The notes below the pieces were generated by a model, which was not told the origin of the DNA, made no database searches, and was given only the letters and a program-made list of their open reading frames with translations. DNA of 64,000 nt. Origin: Frankia nepalensis. GTDB taxonomy: Bacteria > Actinomycetota > Actinomycetes > Frankiales > Frankiaceae. This document shows positions 52,450 to 61,952 of the stretch, piece by piece. Made by a program: the position numbers and the translations under genes. Every line of letters begins with the position of its first letter. Within the stretch, counting starts at the first letter, position 1. The stretch is from the NCBI RefSeq assembly GCF_016786325.1, contig NZ_JADWYU010000201.1, positions 1 through 64,000 on the forward strand, given 5' to 3'.

Positions 52450-54066
52450 TCAGTGGCGGGCGCCGCTGACCGGTTCCTCGCCGCCCTCGGCCTTCTCCTC
52501 GGTGAAGAAGCCGGTGACGGCCTTGCGGGCGCGGGTCGCCACGCCGGTCTTGCCGTGGCCGTTGCCGTGCTCGCCGGGCGGCGACAGCTCGAACCGGTGT
52601 GTCGGCACCACTGGGTGGTCCGGTACGGGGTCCGGCTTGGGCCGGTGGTCCTCGACGAACTCGCCCGACGGCAGCTGCCGGATGATGCCGGTCTCGATGC
52701 CGTGGTGCGCGATCTCGTGGTCCCGGGCGTTGAGCGCGATACACAGCTTCTTGGTCACGACATAGGCGATCGGCGGCAGGATGATGATCCCGACTCGGCC
52801 CGCCCAGGTCATCGCGTTCAGCGAGATGCTGAACGTCTTCGCGATGACGTCGTTGCCACCGGAGATCCACAGCACGACGTAGAAGGTGATCGACATCGCG
52901 CCGATGGCGGTGCGGGTCGGCGCCTCTCGCGGCCGCTGCAGCAGGTTGTGCGACTCGCGGTCCCCGGTGAACTTCGACTCGAGCCACGGGTACAGCGCGA
53001 GCAGCGTGAACAGGATGCCGGGCAGGATCACCGTCGGCCAGAACACCGCGGCGACGGTATGCCCGAGCCCGCGGAACTCCCAGGGCGGCATCAGGCGGGT
53101 CGAGCCGTCCAGGAAGCCGATGTAGAAGTCGGGCTGGGACGCCGAGCTGACCTTCGACGGGTCGTACGGGCCGAACAGCCAGATCGGGTTGATCTGCGCG
53201 AGGCCGCCGAGCAGCGCCAGCATCGCGAAGACCATCATGAAGAACCCGCCGGACTTCACGGCGAACACCGGGAACACCCGGTGCCCGACGACGTTGTCCT
53301 CGGTCTTGCCCGGGCCCGGGAAGTCGGTGTGCTTCTGGAACCAGAGGATGCCCATGTGCGCGCCGATGAGGGCCAGCAGGAGGCCGGGTATCAGCAGGAT
53401 GTGGGCGACGTAGAGCCGGGGTAGGAAGTTCGTGCCCGGCCACTCCCCGTTGAAGACGAGGAACGACGCCCAGGTGCCCACCACCGGGATCGATTGCGCG
53501 ATCGACGAGGCGATCCGCAGACCGGTGCCGGAGAGCAGGTCGTCCGGCAGCGAGTAGCCCGCGAAGCCCTCGAAGATGCCCATCACCAGCAGACCGACGC
53601 CGATCAGCCAGTTGATCTCGCGAGGCTTGCGGTAGGCGCCGGTGAAGAACACCCGGAACAGGTGGACGATGATCGCCGCGACGAACAGCAGTGCCGCCCA
53701 GTGGTGGATCTGGCGGAAGACCAGCCCGGCCCGGGTGTCGAAGCTGATGTCGAGCGTCGAGGCGTACGCCCGGCTCATCTCCACGCCCTTGAGCGGGACG
53801 TACGAGCCGTCGTAGATGATCTCCGTGTTGCTCGGGTCGAAGAACAGGGTCAGGTAGATCCCGGTCAGCAACAGGATGACGAAGCTGTAGAGCGCGATCT
53901 CACCGATCATGAACGACCAGTGGTCCGGGAAGACCTTGTTCAGGTTCTCCCGCAGGGACCGCTGAGTGTGGAACCGCTCGTCGACCGCCCGGTTCATCTT
54001 GCGGACCGGGCTCGGCCGCTTCGCGAGCTTCGGGGCCGGGGCGCCTGGCCCGCTCGTCGTCGTCAT
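52450..54066 (-). CDS. qcrB: Cytochrome bc1 complex cytochrome b subunit
   Basis: A 538-residue membrane subunit of the menaquinol oxidase. The start ATG overlaps the qcrA stop (ATGA). Heme ligands are His121/His135 and His222/His237. The 14/15 spacing is that of the b6-type found in actinobacteria. The quinol site PPW is seen as MPPWEFRG. There are about eight or nine membrane segments. A C-terminal extension of about 120 residues, hydrophilic and with [11 protein letters not shown], is typical of actinobacterial QcrB. It passes electrons from menaquinol to the Rieske and diheme subunits in the bcc-aa3 supercomplex. Confidence 0.96.
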   Translation of the reverse strand: MTTTSGPGAPAPKLAKRPSPVRKMNRAVDERFHTQRSLRENLNKVFPDHWSFMIGEIALYSFVILLLTGIYLTLFFDPSNTEIIYDGSYVPLKGVEMSRAYASTLDISFDTRAGLVFRQIHHWAALLFVAAIIVHLFRVFFTGAYRKPREINWLIGVGLLVMGIFEGFAGYSLPDDLLSGTGLRIASSIAQSIPVVGTWASFLVFNGEWPGTNFLPRLYVAHILLIPGLLLALIGAHMGILWFQKHTDFPGPGKTEDNVVGHRVFPVFAVKSGGFFMMVFAMLALLGGLAQINPIWLFGPYDPSKVSSASQPDFYIGFLDGSTRLMPPWEFRGLGHTVAAVFWPTVILPGILFTLLALYPWLESKFTGDRESHNLLQRPREAPTRTAIGAMSITFYVVLWISGGNDVIAKTFSISLNAMTWAGRVGIIILPPIAYVVTKKLCIALNARDHEIAHHGIETGIIRQLPSGEFVEDHRPKPDPVPDHPVVPTHRFELSPPGEHGNGHGKTGVATRARKAVTGFFTEEKAEGGEEPVSGARH

Positions 54067-55193
54067 GAGCGCTCCCAGAACGCGGGCCCGATGGGCTCGG
54101 TGTAGTCGCCGTCCCGAGCGATGAGGTAGCCCTCGTCGTCGACGCCGAGCGCGAGCTGCGGCAGCGAGCGGCTGGCCGGGCCGAAGATGGCGCGGCAGCC
54201 GTCCGGCACGTCGAACACCGACTGGTGGCACGGGCAGAGCAGGTGGTGGGTCTGCTGCTCGTAGAGGCTGACCGGGCAGCCGGCGTGCGAGCAGATCTTC
54301 GAGTAGGCGACCAGGCCGTCGACGTCCCAGCCATCCCGGCCCTGCCGGGGCTTGTTGATCCCCGGCTCGAGGCGGACCAGGATCGTCGCGCTGTCGGCCT
54401 TGGCGTGCAGGTCGAGCAGCGGCTCGAACTCGGTCTCGCCGCTGGCGTTGGTGATCGGCACCGCGGGGAAGACGGTCTCGATGCCGCCGATGGCGATCTC
54501 GCCGAGCTTGACGAAGCGGCCCTCGCCGGTGACCATCCGGGCGCCCTTCACCCAGTGGGTGTGGTCGAGCTTCTTGCCCGGCTTGGCGTTGGTGAGGTTG
54601 AGCAGCGGCACGACGGTCAGGCCGCCGAGCACCGCGCCGGCGCCGAGCAGGCTGCGGCGCAGCAGCTTGTGCCTGCCGAGGCCCATGTCGTGGAATCCGA
54701 GCGCCACCTCCTCCTCGAACACCGCGGTCTCCTCGTCGGTGCTCTTGAACGAGTGGCGCTCCTGCACGGCCTGCTCGTGCGGCATCAGCCGCTTCGCCCA
54801 CAGGATCATCCCGATGCCGAGCCCGCCGACGGCGAGGCCGAGCGCCGTGCCCAGCACCGGGGTGTAGTACGCCTTGTGCTTGTCGCCGACGAAGTTGGCG
54901 ACGATGAAGCCGAGCGTGCCGATCACCGAGGCGGTGAACCAGAAGGCGATCAGCCGCTCGGCCCGCCGCTCGGCGCGCCGGTCGACGTCCTCGGCCCGCG
55001 GGGCCCGGTGCGCGACCCCGGCGTGCCGCCAGGCGGTGTGCTCCTCCAGCTGGGTGGAGTCGGTCGGGGCCGGCGGGGTGCCGAGCACCTCCGGACCGCC
55101 GCTCCCCCCGTCCGAGCCGCCGCCGGCCGGGCGCTTCACCCGGTCGAAGACGCTCCCGCCGCCGCCGGCGGGAGTCTCGTCCTGCTCGCTCAT
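54063..55193 (-). CDS. qcrA: Rieske iron-sulfur subunit
   Basis: A 376-residue protein with three membrane helices in the middle (about 75-100, 113-136, 190-208), the actinobacterial form, and a C-terminal Rieske domain. Cluster ligands are in CSHAGCP (about residue 300) and CPCHQS (about 320), with the disulfide cysteines beside them. The start [11 protein letters not shown] overlaps the qcrC stop by 4 bp. The longer start at 55223 is rejected because it would extend into qcrC. It carries the 2Fe-2S centre that oxidises menaquinol. Confidence 0.95.
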   Translation of the reverse strand: MSEQDETPAGGGGSVFDRVKRPAGGGSDGGSGGPEVLGTPPAPTDSTQLEEHTAWRHAGVAHRAPRAEDVDRRAERRAERLIAFWFTASVIGTLGFIVANFVGDKHKAYYTPVLGTALGLAVGGLGIGMILWAKRLMPHEQAVQERHSFKSTDEETAVFEEEVALGFHDMGLGRHKLLRRSLLGAGAVLGGLTVVPLLNLTNAKPGKKLDHTHWVKGARMVTGEGRFVKLGEIAIGGIETVFPAVPITNASGETEFEPLLDLHAKADSATILVRLEPGINKPRQGRDGWDVDGLVAYSKICSHAGCPVSLYEQQTHHLLCPCHQSVFDVPDGCRAIFGPASRSLPQLALGVDDEGYLIARDGDYTEPIGPAFWERS

Positions 55194-56116
55194 ACCTTCT
55201 GCCTCGCTCCGATCCACAGGCACACGCCGAGCAGGCCGCCGATGCCGACGAGCCAGGCGAGCAGGCCCTCGGGCACGGGGCCGTAGGAGCCCAGCTTGTG
55301 ACCACCGGGGCTCGGGGTGTCGCGCATGTGCAGGATGTACGCCGCGACCGCCGTGGCGCCCTCTTCGTCGATCTGGCTCTCGGCGAACACCGGCATCGAC
55401 TCGGGGCCGACGCGCATGGCCTCGACGATCTGCTCCGGCGTGGCGTTGGTCAGCGCCGGGGCGTACTTGCCGTAGGTCAGCGGAGCGCCCTCACCCGCGG
55501 CCTGGTGGCACTGCGCGCAGTTCGCGCGGTACAGCTCGCCGCCGAACATCAGGTCGGCGTCGGCGAGCGCCTCCTCGCTGACTTCCGGCTTCTCGATGCC
55601 GCCGCCGAGGGTCTGGATGTAGGCGGCGATCTGGTCGATCTGCACCTGGGAGTAGCTCGGCTCCTTGCGCTCCGCCTGGGCGCCCGGCTTGGCGAGCGGC
55701 ATGCGCCCGGTCGACATCTGGAAGTCGACCGCGGCCTCGCCGACGCCGATCAGGCTCGGGCCGGAGACCGTGCCGGCCGCGTTGAGGCCGTGGCACGTCG
55801 AGCAGCCCTGCAGGTAGAGCGCGCGGCCCTCCCGGACCGCCGCGCTGTCGGCCGCGCTGTCCTGGGCGCTGCCGCTCGGCGCGAGCACCGTCCACAGCAC
55901 GCCCGTGGCCATGAGGGCGAGCGACAGGACGAGCGTGGACGAGCGGCGCCGCCGGCGCGCGCTGGCCGGGCGGGACCTGCGCGCGGTCGCGGAGACCAGC
56001 CGCCCGCGTACGCTCGCGGGCCGCGCCACGGCCGGCTCGGCGGCCGGGTCGGCCGCCTCCGGGGCGTCGGGGGACGCGGTCATGTCGGAGTCCGTCGATG
56101 CAGTCATGTCGCTCAC
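55190..56116 (-). CDS. qcrC: Diheme cytochrome c subunit
   Basis: A 308-residue protein with two c-type heme sites: CSTCH (Cys105, His109) and CAQCH (Cys200, His204). An N-terminal signal/anchor (about 61-82) and a C-terminal anchor ([15 protein letters not shown]) hold it outside the membrane. GTG 56116 overlaps the ctaE stop (GTGA) and is preferred; an ATG 9 bp further in is possible. It replaces soluble cytochrome c by linking bcc to aa3 directly. Confidence 0.95.
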   Translation of the reverse strand: MSDMTASTDSDMTASPDAPEAADPAAEPAVARPASVRGRLVSATARRSRPASARRRRRSSTLVLSLALMATGVLWTVLAPSGSAQDSAADSAAVREGRALYLQGCSTCHGLNAAGTVSGPSLIGVGEAAVDFQMSTGRMPLAKPGAQAERKEPSYSQVQIDQIAAYIQTLGGGIEKPEVSEEALADADLMFGGELYRANCAQCHQAAGEGAPLTYGKYAPALTNATPEQIVEAMRVGPESMPVFAESQIDEEGATAVAAYILHMRDTPSPGGHKLGSYGPVPEGLLAWLVGIGGLLGVCLWIGARQKV

Positions 56117-56751
56117 TGGAGGAGGTAGATGGTCGCGAACAGGGCGATCCAGACGACGTCGACGAAGTGCCAGTAGTACGACACGACGATCGCCGACGTG
56201 GCCTTCTCCGGCGTGTACCGCCCGTAGGTCGACCTGGCCAGGACCATGATGAAGGCGATCAGACCACCGATCACGTGCAGTCCGTGGAAGCCGCTGGTCA
56301 GGTAGTACACCGAGCCATAGGCGTGCGAGTTGAGGCCGAACTCGTTCTCGGCGAAGAACTCCCACGCCTGGCCACCGATGAAGATCGCACCCATGATCAG
56401 CGAGATCGTGTACCAGCGGCGCAGGCCGAACACGTCGCCCCGCTCCGCGGCGAACACGCCGAGCTGGCAGGTCACACTGGACAGCACCAGGATGATCGTG
56501 AAGACCAGCGCGTAGGCGACATGCAGGTGCACCGGACCGATCTCGGAACCTGCGGGGTCACCGGTCGTGGGCGGCCAGTTGCCGCTGTTGACCGAACGGA
56601 TCGTGTAGAACATCGCGAACAGCGCCGCGAAGAACATCAGCTCCGACGACAGCCACACCACGGTGCCAACCGAGACCATCGACGGGCGGTTAGCCAAGGG
56701 GTGTGGCGGCGGAGCCTTCTCGAGAACGGGTGCCGTGGCCACGCCGGTCAT
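56113..56751 (-). CDS. ctaE: Cytochrome c oxidase subunit III
   Basis: A 212-residue membrane protein with the five helices of the actinobacterial subunit [21 protein letters not shown], then [33 protein letters not shown], and the C-terminal [19 protein letters not shown] with the typical WHFVDVVW. The start [12 protein letters not shown] gives a normal N-terminus. First gene of ctaE-qcrC-qcrA-qcrB, all joined by 4-bp overlaps, so they are one transcript. Confidence 0.95.
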   Translation of the reverse strand: MTGVATAPVLEKAPPPHPLANRPSMVSVGTVVWLSSELMFFAALFAMFYTIRSVNSGNWPPTTGDPAGSEIGPVHLHVAYALVFTIILVLSSVTCQLGVFAAERGDVFGLRRWYTISLIMGAIFIGGQAWEFFAENEFGLNSHAYGSVYYLTSGFHGLHVIGGLIAFIMVLARSTYGRYTPEKATSAIVVSYYWHFVDVVWIALFATIYLLQ

Positions 56752-57211
56752 TCTGGCACGCGCCCGCGCAAGCGCCACCGAAGGTTCGACGTTCGGTAGG
56801 ACTACGACCGGTCGAGGACCGGTCGACCCACCTCCTACAGCCCGTAGAAGACCCCCGGACACCCGCCGAACGCCCCTTGACAGCCCACCACGCCCACATG
56901 GCGACCATCACCTCAGCACCACCGCGACGCCGACACAAACCTGAGAACCCCTGGTCAGCAGGGGTTTCCGCGCCGCCACGCCAGTCGCGCCCGAACAGGA
57001 GCAACCACCCGGCCACCGTCCGCGCCCGCCGCGCACCGATGTGCCAAGACTCACGACCCGCGGCGGCCGGGACAGACGGCGGCCGGGCCGTCACCGACAC
57101 GGCGGCGGTGGCGACCGGCCGGCCGGTTCTCGCGGTGGAGCCACCCACGAGGCGCGTGGCCGCCGGCCAGGGCGATTCGGTCAGGCGGGCACGCGGTCAG
57201 CCGCGCGGCGG
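56752..57211. other. Gap between ctaE and the DUF3501 gene
   Basis: About 460 bp with no gene. It contains the ctaE promoter and the hairpin at 56946-56966. Long overlapping frames on both strands here are shadows with no start signals. Confidence 0.5.
56946..56966 (-). terminator. Hairpin between the DUF3501 and ctaE genes
   Basis: AACCCCTG and CAGGGGTT form a perfect 8-bp stem with a 5-nt loop. It lies 245 bp after the DUF3501 stop and 195 bp before ctaE, so it could end the upstream transcript. Confidence 0.6.
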
Positions 57212-57808
57212 TCAGGCGCGCAGCGTGAGGTCGGCGATGAGGCTTCGCCGGGTGCCGCCCTCGATGGGGGTGGAGTCGCTGTAGGCCTCGTGGTCGACGG
57301 CGAGCTCGACGGGCACCGCCGGGTCACGGAACTTGTCGCGCTGCTCGTCGGTGAGCGGGAAGCGGAACATGTGCACCGACACGGTCTCGCTCGGCACGTT
57401 CGGGTCTTCGTCGATGCCCCGGATCTCCTCGGCGGGCACGACCTCGCCGTCGATCTCCAGCGAGATGGCGTCGTGCAGCCCGGCCAGCTTGACCAGCTCC
57501 TCGCGGACCGACTCGGAGGACTTCAGCTCGATGAACATCGTGGCCGTCAGGGCATGACTGGAGGGCATCAGCCGGCCGTACACCGCGACCTCGTGCGCGA
57601 CCTCGGCCGGGTCGGTGAGCCGCTCGGTGTAGACCATTTCCTGCACCTGGTAGCGCAGCGTCTGGGCGTTCTCGAACTCGAAGACGAGAATGTCGCCGAC
57701 GCGAACCCGCCGCTCGGCGCGTACCGGGATCATGTGCTTACGGGCCTGGGCCCGGGTGGCCGCGTACGCCTCGTGGTCGGTGGTGATGTCCTGGACGGTC
57801 AGCGTCAT
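57212..57808 (-). CDS. DUF3501 family protein
   Basis: A 198-residue protein starting [20 protein letters not shown]. The stretches [20 protein letters not shown] and [11 protein letters not shown], then [19 protein letters not shown], match DUF3501. In many bacteria this gene goes with rubrerythrin and a heterodisulfide-reductase-like Fe-S protein. Here rubrerythrin is upstream, but the Fe-S gene is missing and a 550-bp gene-free gap takes its place. The function is unknown, probably linked to oxidative stress. Confidence 0.88.
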   Translation of the reverse strand: MTLTVQDITTDHEAYAATRAQARKHMIPVRAERRVRVGDILVFEFENAQTLRYQVQEMVYTERLTDPAEVAHEVAVYGRLMPSSHALTATMFIELKSSESVREELVKLAGLHDAISLEIDGEVVPAEEIRGIDEDPNVPSETVSVHMFRFPLTDEQRDKFRDPAVPVELAVDHEAYSDSTPIEGGTRRSLIADLTLRA

Positions 57809-58364
57809 CGGTAACCCCCTGGTGGTCAGGGGCCCGCGTGAGGGCGGATGTCGCCGCGCCTCCCGAGGCCACAGCTGGGATGCCCGCCGCTGGTCTGGCC
57901 ACCCTGCGTGGCCGGCGCCGGCCCGCGGCGTATTCGGTGAGTCTCTTCCATCCTCCCCGGGGGCAGGACCCGGGATCCGCCCGCCCGGGTGAGGCCTCGG
58001 CGTTCGGGAGGGTTCGTCGCGCGGGGCCCACGGCCCCGGACCGTGACTGTCCGGCCGCGCCGGCCGGGTCCGGCCGCGCCGGCCGGACGAGCGGACCGGC
58101 GCACAGGCGTCGGGGCGGGGGCCCGGCCCCGGCCGACCCCCCCCCCCCCGGGGCCCCGCCCCCCCGGGGGGGCCCGCCGGCGCGGGCGGGACGTGGGGCC
58201 CGGCGCACCGGCGGGGGGCCGGGGCCCGGGCCGGCGAGAACCGCCGAGCCCGGGTACCCCGGCCCAGATGTTGCTCCCTGCCGCCGCCCGCTACCAGGTC
58301 ACGCCCCTGGGCGTGCGGCGGCGGCACCGACGGCGGCCTCGAACGACGACGTCGTCCGATGTTC
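57809..58364. other. Gene-free gap between rubrerythrin and DUF3501
   Basis: About 555 bp of very GC-rich sequence with no plausible gene, including the C13/G7 homopolymer tract at 58137-58182. The related gene group normally has an Fe-S protein gene here, so sequence could be lost or badly assembled. Confidence 0.55.
58137..58182. other. G/C homopolymer tract
   Basis: A run of 13 C, then G4, C4, G, C7, G7 and C3. Each part pairs with the next, so it is either a very strong hairpin or a base-calling/assembly artefact. Compare the larger tract at 61840-61911. Confidence 0.7.
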
Positions 58365-58799
58365 TTAGGCGTTCTCCTCGGCCAGGACGGCGTCGAGGGC
58401 CTTCTGGAAACGACCGGCGTGGGTCTTCTCGGCCCGGGCCAGCGTCGCGAACCAGTCGGCGATCTCCTCGAAGCCCTCCTCGCGGGCCTCCTTGGCGAAG
58501 CCCGGGTACATCGCGGTGAACTCGTAGGTCTCACCGGCGACGGCGGAGGCCAGGTTCTTCGGGGTGTCGCCGACCGGCTGGTCGGTCGCCGGGTCGCCGA
58601 CCTCGGCCAGGAAGTCCATGTGGCCGAACGCGTGCCCGGTCTCGCCCTCCGCGGTGTCGCGGAACAGCGAGGCGGCGTCGGTCAGGCCCTCGATGTCGGC
58701 GCGACGCGCGAAGTACAGGTAACGGCGGTTGGCCTGGCTCTCGCCAGCGAACGCCTCCTTGAGGTTCGCGTGCGTCTTGGTGCCTTCGAGCTTCGGCAT
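58365..58799 (-). CDS. Rubrerythrin-family protein
   Basis: A 144-residue diiron protein. The conserved [49 protein letters not shown] and [11 protein letters not shown] carry the two ExxH-type pairs that bind the iron centre. The usual C-terminal rubredoxin-like domain is absent. It would act as a peroxidase or iron-handling protein against oxidative stress. It lies after the fur/perR-like gene on the same strand, 66 bp away, so it is probably controlled by it. Confidence 0.93.
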   Translation of the reverse strand: MPKLEGTKTHANLKEAFAGESQANRRYLYFARRADIEGLTDAASLFRDTAEGETGHAFGHMDFLAEVGDPATDQPVGDTPKNLASAVAGETYEFTAMYPGFAKEAREEGFEEIADWFATLARAEKTHAGRFQKALDAVLAEENA

Positions 58800-58865
58800 G
58801 CGTACTCCTTCATCGGGTTGAGGTGCGTTCGTCGGCGCCCTCGGCCCAGCGCGTCCGCGCGGGTC

Positions 58866-59366
58866 TCAGGTGTCCTCGGGCGCACCAGGGTCCGTACCAG
58901 CCATGTCGGCTGGAGGGACGCGAGCCACGCGAGGCTTCGTCATCGCCGCGCGGCCCGCTTGGCCGGTCGTCGCCGCGCAGTCCGGGCACAGGCCGCGGAA
59001 CTGCAGGTCGTAGCCGGTGATGGAGAAGCCCGAGTTCCGAGCGATCTCCGCCACCATCCCCGCGGGGATGGGGTGGTCGATGTCGACCGCGCGCCCGCAC
59101 CGCTCACAGACCGCGTGGTCATGGCGGTCGATGTTGGCGTCGTAGCGGGCGGCGGACCCGCCGCCCAGGTTGAGCTCCAGGGCGTGGCCGGTGGCGACCA
59201 GCAGGGCGAGCGACCGGTAGACGGTCGCGCTGCCGATGCCGGGCGACACCGCGCGCACACGCTCGTAGACCTCGGCCGCGGTCGGGTGGTCGTGCGCCGA
59301 CCGCAGCACCGCCAGCACGGCGGCGCGTTGCGGAGTCAGCCGAAGATCGGACTGCTGTTCCGGCAC
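58866..59366 (-). CDS. Fur/PerR-family metal-dependent regulator
   Basis: A 166-residue Fur protein. It starts at GTG 59366 after a near-perfect AAGGAGGTGA. The DNA-binding helix is in PGIGSATVYRSLALLVATG. The metal-binding/dimer part has DRHDHAVCERCG, with His and Cys ligands, and a C-terminal CPDC zinc pair. This pattern fits PerR or FurA-like proteins that sense iron or peroxide. A clear Fur-type inverted repeat lies 75 bp upstream, and a rubrerythrin gene follows, so PerR is the best guess. Confidence 0.88.
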   Translation of the reverse strand: MPEQQSDLRLTPQRAAVLAVLRSAHDHPTAAEVYERVRAVSPGIGSATVYRSLALLVATGHALELNLGGGSAARYDANIDRHDHAVCERCGRAVDIDHPIPAGMVAEIARNSGFSITGYDLQFRGLCPDCAATTGQAGRAAMTKPRVARVPPADMAGTDPGAPEDT

Positions 59367-59441
59367 GCGTCACCTCCTTCGGCGCCATGGCGAGCGGTCG
59401 GGTCCCCACAGGGGCGCCCCACCGGACTCATCCTAGTACAG

Positions 59442-59460
59442 ACTGAGAACGATTCTCAGT
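59442..59460. promoter_or_regulatory. Fur/PerR-type box
   Basis: ACTGAGAA and TTCTCAGT are perfect arms with a 3-nt spacer (CGA). The core TGAGAANNNTTCTCA is the standard 7-1-7-like form of Fur-family sites. It lies 75 bp before the fur/perR-like start, so autoregulation is likely. Confidence 0.85.
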
Positions 59461-59794
59461 ATCGCTTCCGCAACATGCATGTGACAAGGATGTTGATCGG
59501 AAGGATGATGGTGACCGGTGAGAAGAACGGCGTCGCCCGCGTCGCGACGGGGCCGACGGCCGGGCTGGGCAGACCGTACCGCGCCTGGTCCGATACCCTC
59601 GCACCGGATTCACCGTCGTCGTGGCGCTCGCGACGCCGCCCTGGGCCCGCGCGCGAGACCGACCGATCCGGGCCTGCCAGGCCGGACCCTCCGGTCGGCG
59701 GGGCCGGCCGGAGGGCCGTCGCCTGGTCATGGCGCGCGGGCGCGTCCCCGCCGCCCACCGCGGCGGTACCTCGGAGCGAAAGGAAGCCCAGGGC
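59461..59794. other. Leader region of the receiver-like gene
   Basis: About 330 bp with no supported gene. A frame starting near 59475 (MHVTRMLIGRMM) runs to 59798 and overlaps the next start, but its tail is low-complexity. The region holds the promoter of the receiver/trpD pair. Confidence 0.4.
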
Positions 59795-60232
59795 ATGAGC
59801 ACCGTCCTGGTGTATGCAGACCGGGCTGACATACGCGAGCGCGTCAAGGCGGCCATCGGCAACCTTCCCGACCCTCGGCTCGATGAGCTGGAGCTCGTCG
59901 ACGTGACCGACGGCCGCGAGCTCGTGACCGCCGTCGACAAGGGCGAGGCCGACCTGGTCGTCCTCGACGCCGAGGCGACTCCCGAGGGCGGGATGGGCCT
60001 GTCCCGCCAGCTCAAGAACGAGATCGCCGACTGCCCGCCGACCGTCCTGCTCGTCGCGCGTCGGGACGACCGGTGGCTCGCCACCTGGTCGCTCGCGGAC
60101 GCGGTGGTGACCCACCCGGTCGACCCGGACGAGCTGACGGAGGCCGTCGTCGGCCTGCTGCTGGCGAGGGCCTCCGGCGCGCCCGTCCGCCGCCCGGTCA
60201 CCTACGCCGCGCACGGCCCCACGACGCGATGA
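59795..60232 (+). CDS. Receiver-like (response regulator) domain protein
   Basis: A 145-residue single-domain protein. The ATG 59795 has AAAGGAAG upstream. It has the receiver-like fold: STVLVYADRADIRER, then ADLVVLDAEATPEGGMG, where the Asp in VVLDAE lies at the phospho-acceptor place, and a final HPVDPDELTEAVV in place of the usual KP motif. No output domain and no kinase partner are seen. Its stop overlaps the trpD start (ATGA). This pair is known in actinomycetes. It may be a pseudo-receiver. Confidence 0.82.
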   Translation: MSTVLVYADRADIRERVKAAIGNLPDPRLDELELVDVTDGRELVTAVDKGEADLVVLDAEATPEGGMGLSRQLKNEIADCPPTVLLVARRDDRWLATWSLADAVVTHPVDPDELTEAVVGLLLARASGAPVRRPVTYAAHGPTTR

Positions 60233-61296
60233 GCGGCCCGGCCGGGCACACCTGGTCCGACCTGCTGGTCACGCTGCTGGCCGGCGAGGCGCTCGCCGCC
60301 GAGGCGACCAGCTGGGCGATGAACGAGATCATGTCCGGCATGGCCACCAACGCCCAGATCGCCGCGTTCGTCACGGCGCTGCGCGCGAAGGGCGAGACAC
60401 CGGCCGAGATCGGCGGCCTGGTCGCGGCGATGCTCGACTTCGCCCTGCCGGTGCGCGCCGACGCCGAACTGCTCGCCGCGGCCGTCGACACCTGCGGCAC
60501 CGGCGGCGACCGGTCGCACACCGTGAACCTCTCGACGATGGCGGCGGTCGCCGTCGCGGCGCTCGGCGTCCCGGTCGTCAAGCACGGGAACCGGGCGTCG
60601 TCCTCGTCCTGCGGCTCCGCGGACCTGCTGGAGGAGCTGGGCGTCGTCATCGACCTGCCGCCGGACGGCGTCGCGGCGACCCTGGCCGAGGCCGGGATCG
60701 CGTTCTGCTTCGCGCGCTCGTTCCACCCAGCGATGCGCCACGTCGCGGCGGTCCGCTCCGAGCTCGCCGTGCCGACGGTGTTCAACATCCTCGGCCCGCT
60801 GGCCAACCCGGCCCGGCCCGGCGCCCAGTCCATCGGGGTCGCCGACGCCCGGCTCGCGCCGGTGATCGCCCAGGTGCTCGTCGACCGGGGCACCCGGGCG
60901 CTGGTCTTCCGCGGCGACGACGGCCTGGACGAGCTGAGCCCGTCGGCACCGTCGACGATCTGGGTCGCCGCCGAGGGGACGCTGCGCACCGAGCGCTTCG
61001 ACCCGCGGGACGTGGGCATCGACGTGGCGGACAGGCAGGCGTTGCGCGGCGCCGACGCCCGCTTCAACGCCGGGGTCGCCCGCGCGGTGTTCGCGGGCAA
61101 GCCGGGCCCGGTGCGCGACGCCGTGCTGCTCGCCGCCGCCGCCGCGCTCGTCGCCGCCGAGGGCCCCACCGCGGCGCCGGTCACCGAGCAGATCAGGGCC
61201 CAGCTGGAGCGTGTCGCCACCGCCCTAGACTCGGGCGCCGCCGCGGCCCTCCTCGACCGCTGGGTCACCTCGAGCCGCGCCGCCGCGGCCTCCTGA
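60229..61296 (+). CDS. trpD: Anthranilate phosphoribosyltransferase
   Basis: A 355-residue enzyme of tryptophan synthesis that joins anthranilate and PRPP. It has the PRPP-binding loop DTCGTGGDRSHTVNLST, the conserved KHGNRASSSSCGSADLLEELG region (glycine-rich PRPP site, Lys-His), and HPAMRHVAAVRSELAV. The start ATG overlaps the stop of the receiver-like gene. It stands apart from other trp genes, as in Streptomyces. Confidence 0.95.
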   Translation: MSGPAGHTWSDLLVTLLAGEALAAEATSWAMNEIMSGMATNAQIAAFVTALRAKGETPAEIGGLVAAMLDFALPVRADAELLAAAVDTCGTGGDRSHTVNLSTMAAVAVAALGVPVVKHGNRASSSSCGSADLLEELGVVIDLPPDGVAATLAEAGIAFCFARSFHPAMRHVAAVRSELAVPTVFNILGPLANPARPGAQSIGVADARLAPVIAQVLVDRGTRALVFRGDDGLDELSPSAPSTIWVAAEGTLRTERFDPRDVGIDVADRQALRGADARFNAGVARAVFAGKPGPVRDAVLLAAAAALVAAEGPTAAPVTEQIRAQLERVATALDSGAAAALLDRWVTSSRAAAAS

Positions 61297-61404
61297 CGCC
61301 TCCCGTAGGCGCGCCTTCCGTCGGCGCCTGGTCGAAAAGCGCCGCTCTCGACGCCGTCGGGTACCGGGCGCGGCACGCGCCTGGCTCGCTAATACGCTCG
61401 TGTC

Positions 61405-61797
61405 GTGATCGATGAAGAAGATCAGTTCATCTACCTGCCCGAACGGGACGGGGAGCCGGATCCCGGCGAGGTCGTCTGGGCATGGGTGCCCTACGAGGAC
61501 GACCCGCGCCAGGGCAAGGACCGGCCGGTGCTGCTGATCGGGACTCGCGGCGACCGCTACCTCGGGCTGATGCTCACCAGCAAGGACCATGACCGGGACG
61601 CCGCGCAGGAGGCGCGTTACGGCCGCCACTGGATGGACATCGGCACCGGCGGCTGGGACCGCGAGCGCCGGCCGAGCGAGGTCCGGCTCGACCGGCTGCT
61701 GGTGCTCGATCCCGAGGGGGTGCGCCGGGAGGGCGCCGCGCTGCGCGAGGGCATCTTCGACCGGGTGGTGGCGGCCGCCCAGCCCTTCATGGACTGA
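61405..61797 (+). CDS. PemK/MazF-family protein (solitary)
   Basis: A 130-residue protein from GTG 61405. The first part reads PDPGEVVWAWVPYEDDPRQG, followed by KDRPVLLIGTRGDRYLGLML, which is the MazF beta-barrel core. It has family-typical Arg/Asp positions for RNA cutting. No antitoxin gene overlaps it: trpD is 108 bp before and ctaF lies in the other direction. It is a conserved chromosomal form in this cluster in actinomycetes and may not be a toxin. Confidence 0.82.
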   Translation: MIDEEDQFIYLPERDGEPDPGEVVWAWVPYEDDPRQGKDRPVLLIGTRGDRYLGLMLTSKDHDRDAAQEARYGRHWMDIGTGGWDRERRPSEVRLDRLLVLDPEGVRREGAALREGIFDRVVAAAQPFMD

Positions 61798-61824
61798 CCG
61801 GGCGGACCAGGCGCCGAGAGCGTC

Positions 61825-61919
61825 GAAACGGGTGTGGGCGGGGGGGGGGGCCCCCCCCCCCCCCCCCCCCCCCCGGGGGGGGGGGGGGGCCCCCCCCCCC
61901 CCCCCCCCCCCAACACCCG
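61825..61919. terminator. Convergent terminator with extreme G/C tract
   Basis: ACGGGTGT (61828-61835) and ACACCCGT (61913-61920) are inverted arms that flank G11-C24-G15-C22 (61840-61911). It lies between two convergent genes, so a strong bidirectional terminator is likely. The homopolymer lengths are improbable and may be polishing errors. Confidence 0.6.
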
Positions 61920-61952
61920 TCTGTGCTTGGCCCTTTGGTCTTTGGTTTTTGC

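Noticed and set aside
59475-59798. Plus frame starting MHVTRMLIGRMM that overlaps the receiver gene start
   Set aside because: No ribosome site, and the last 70 residues are low-complexity; probably leader DNA.
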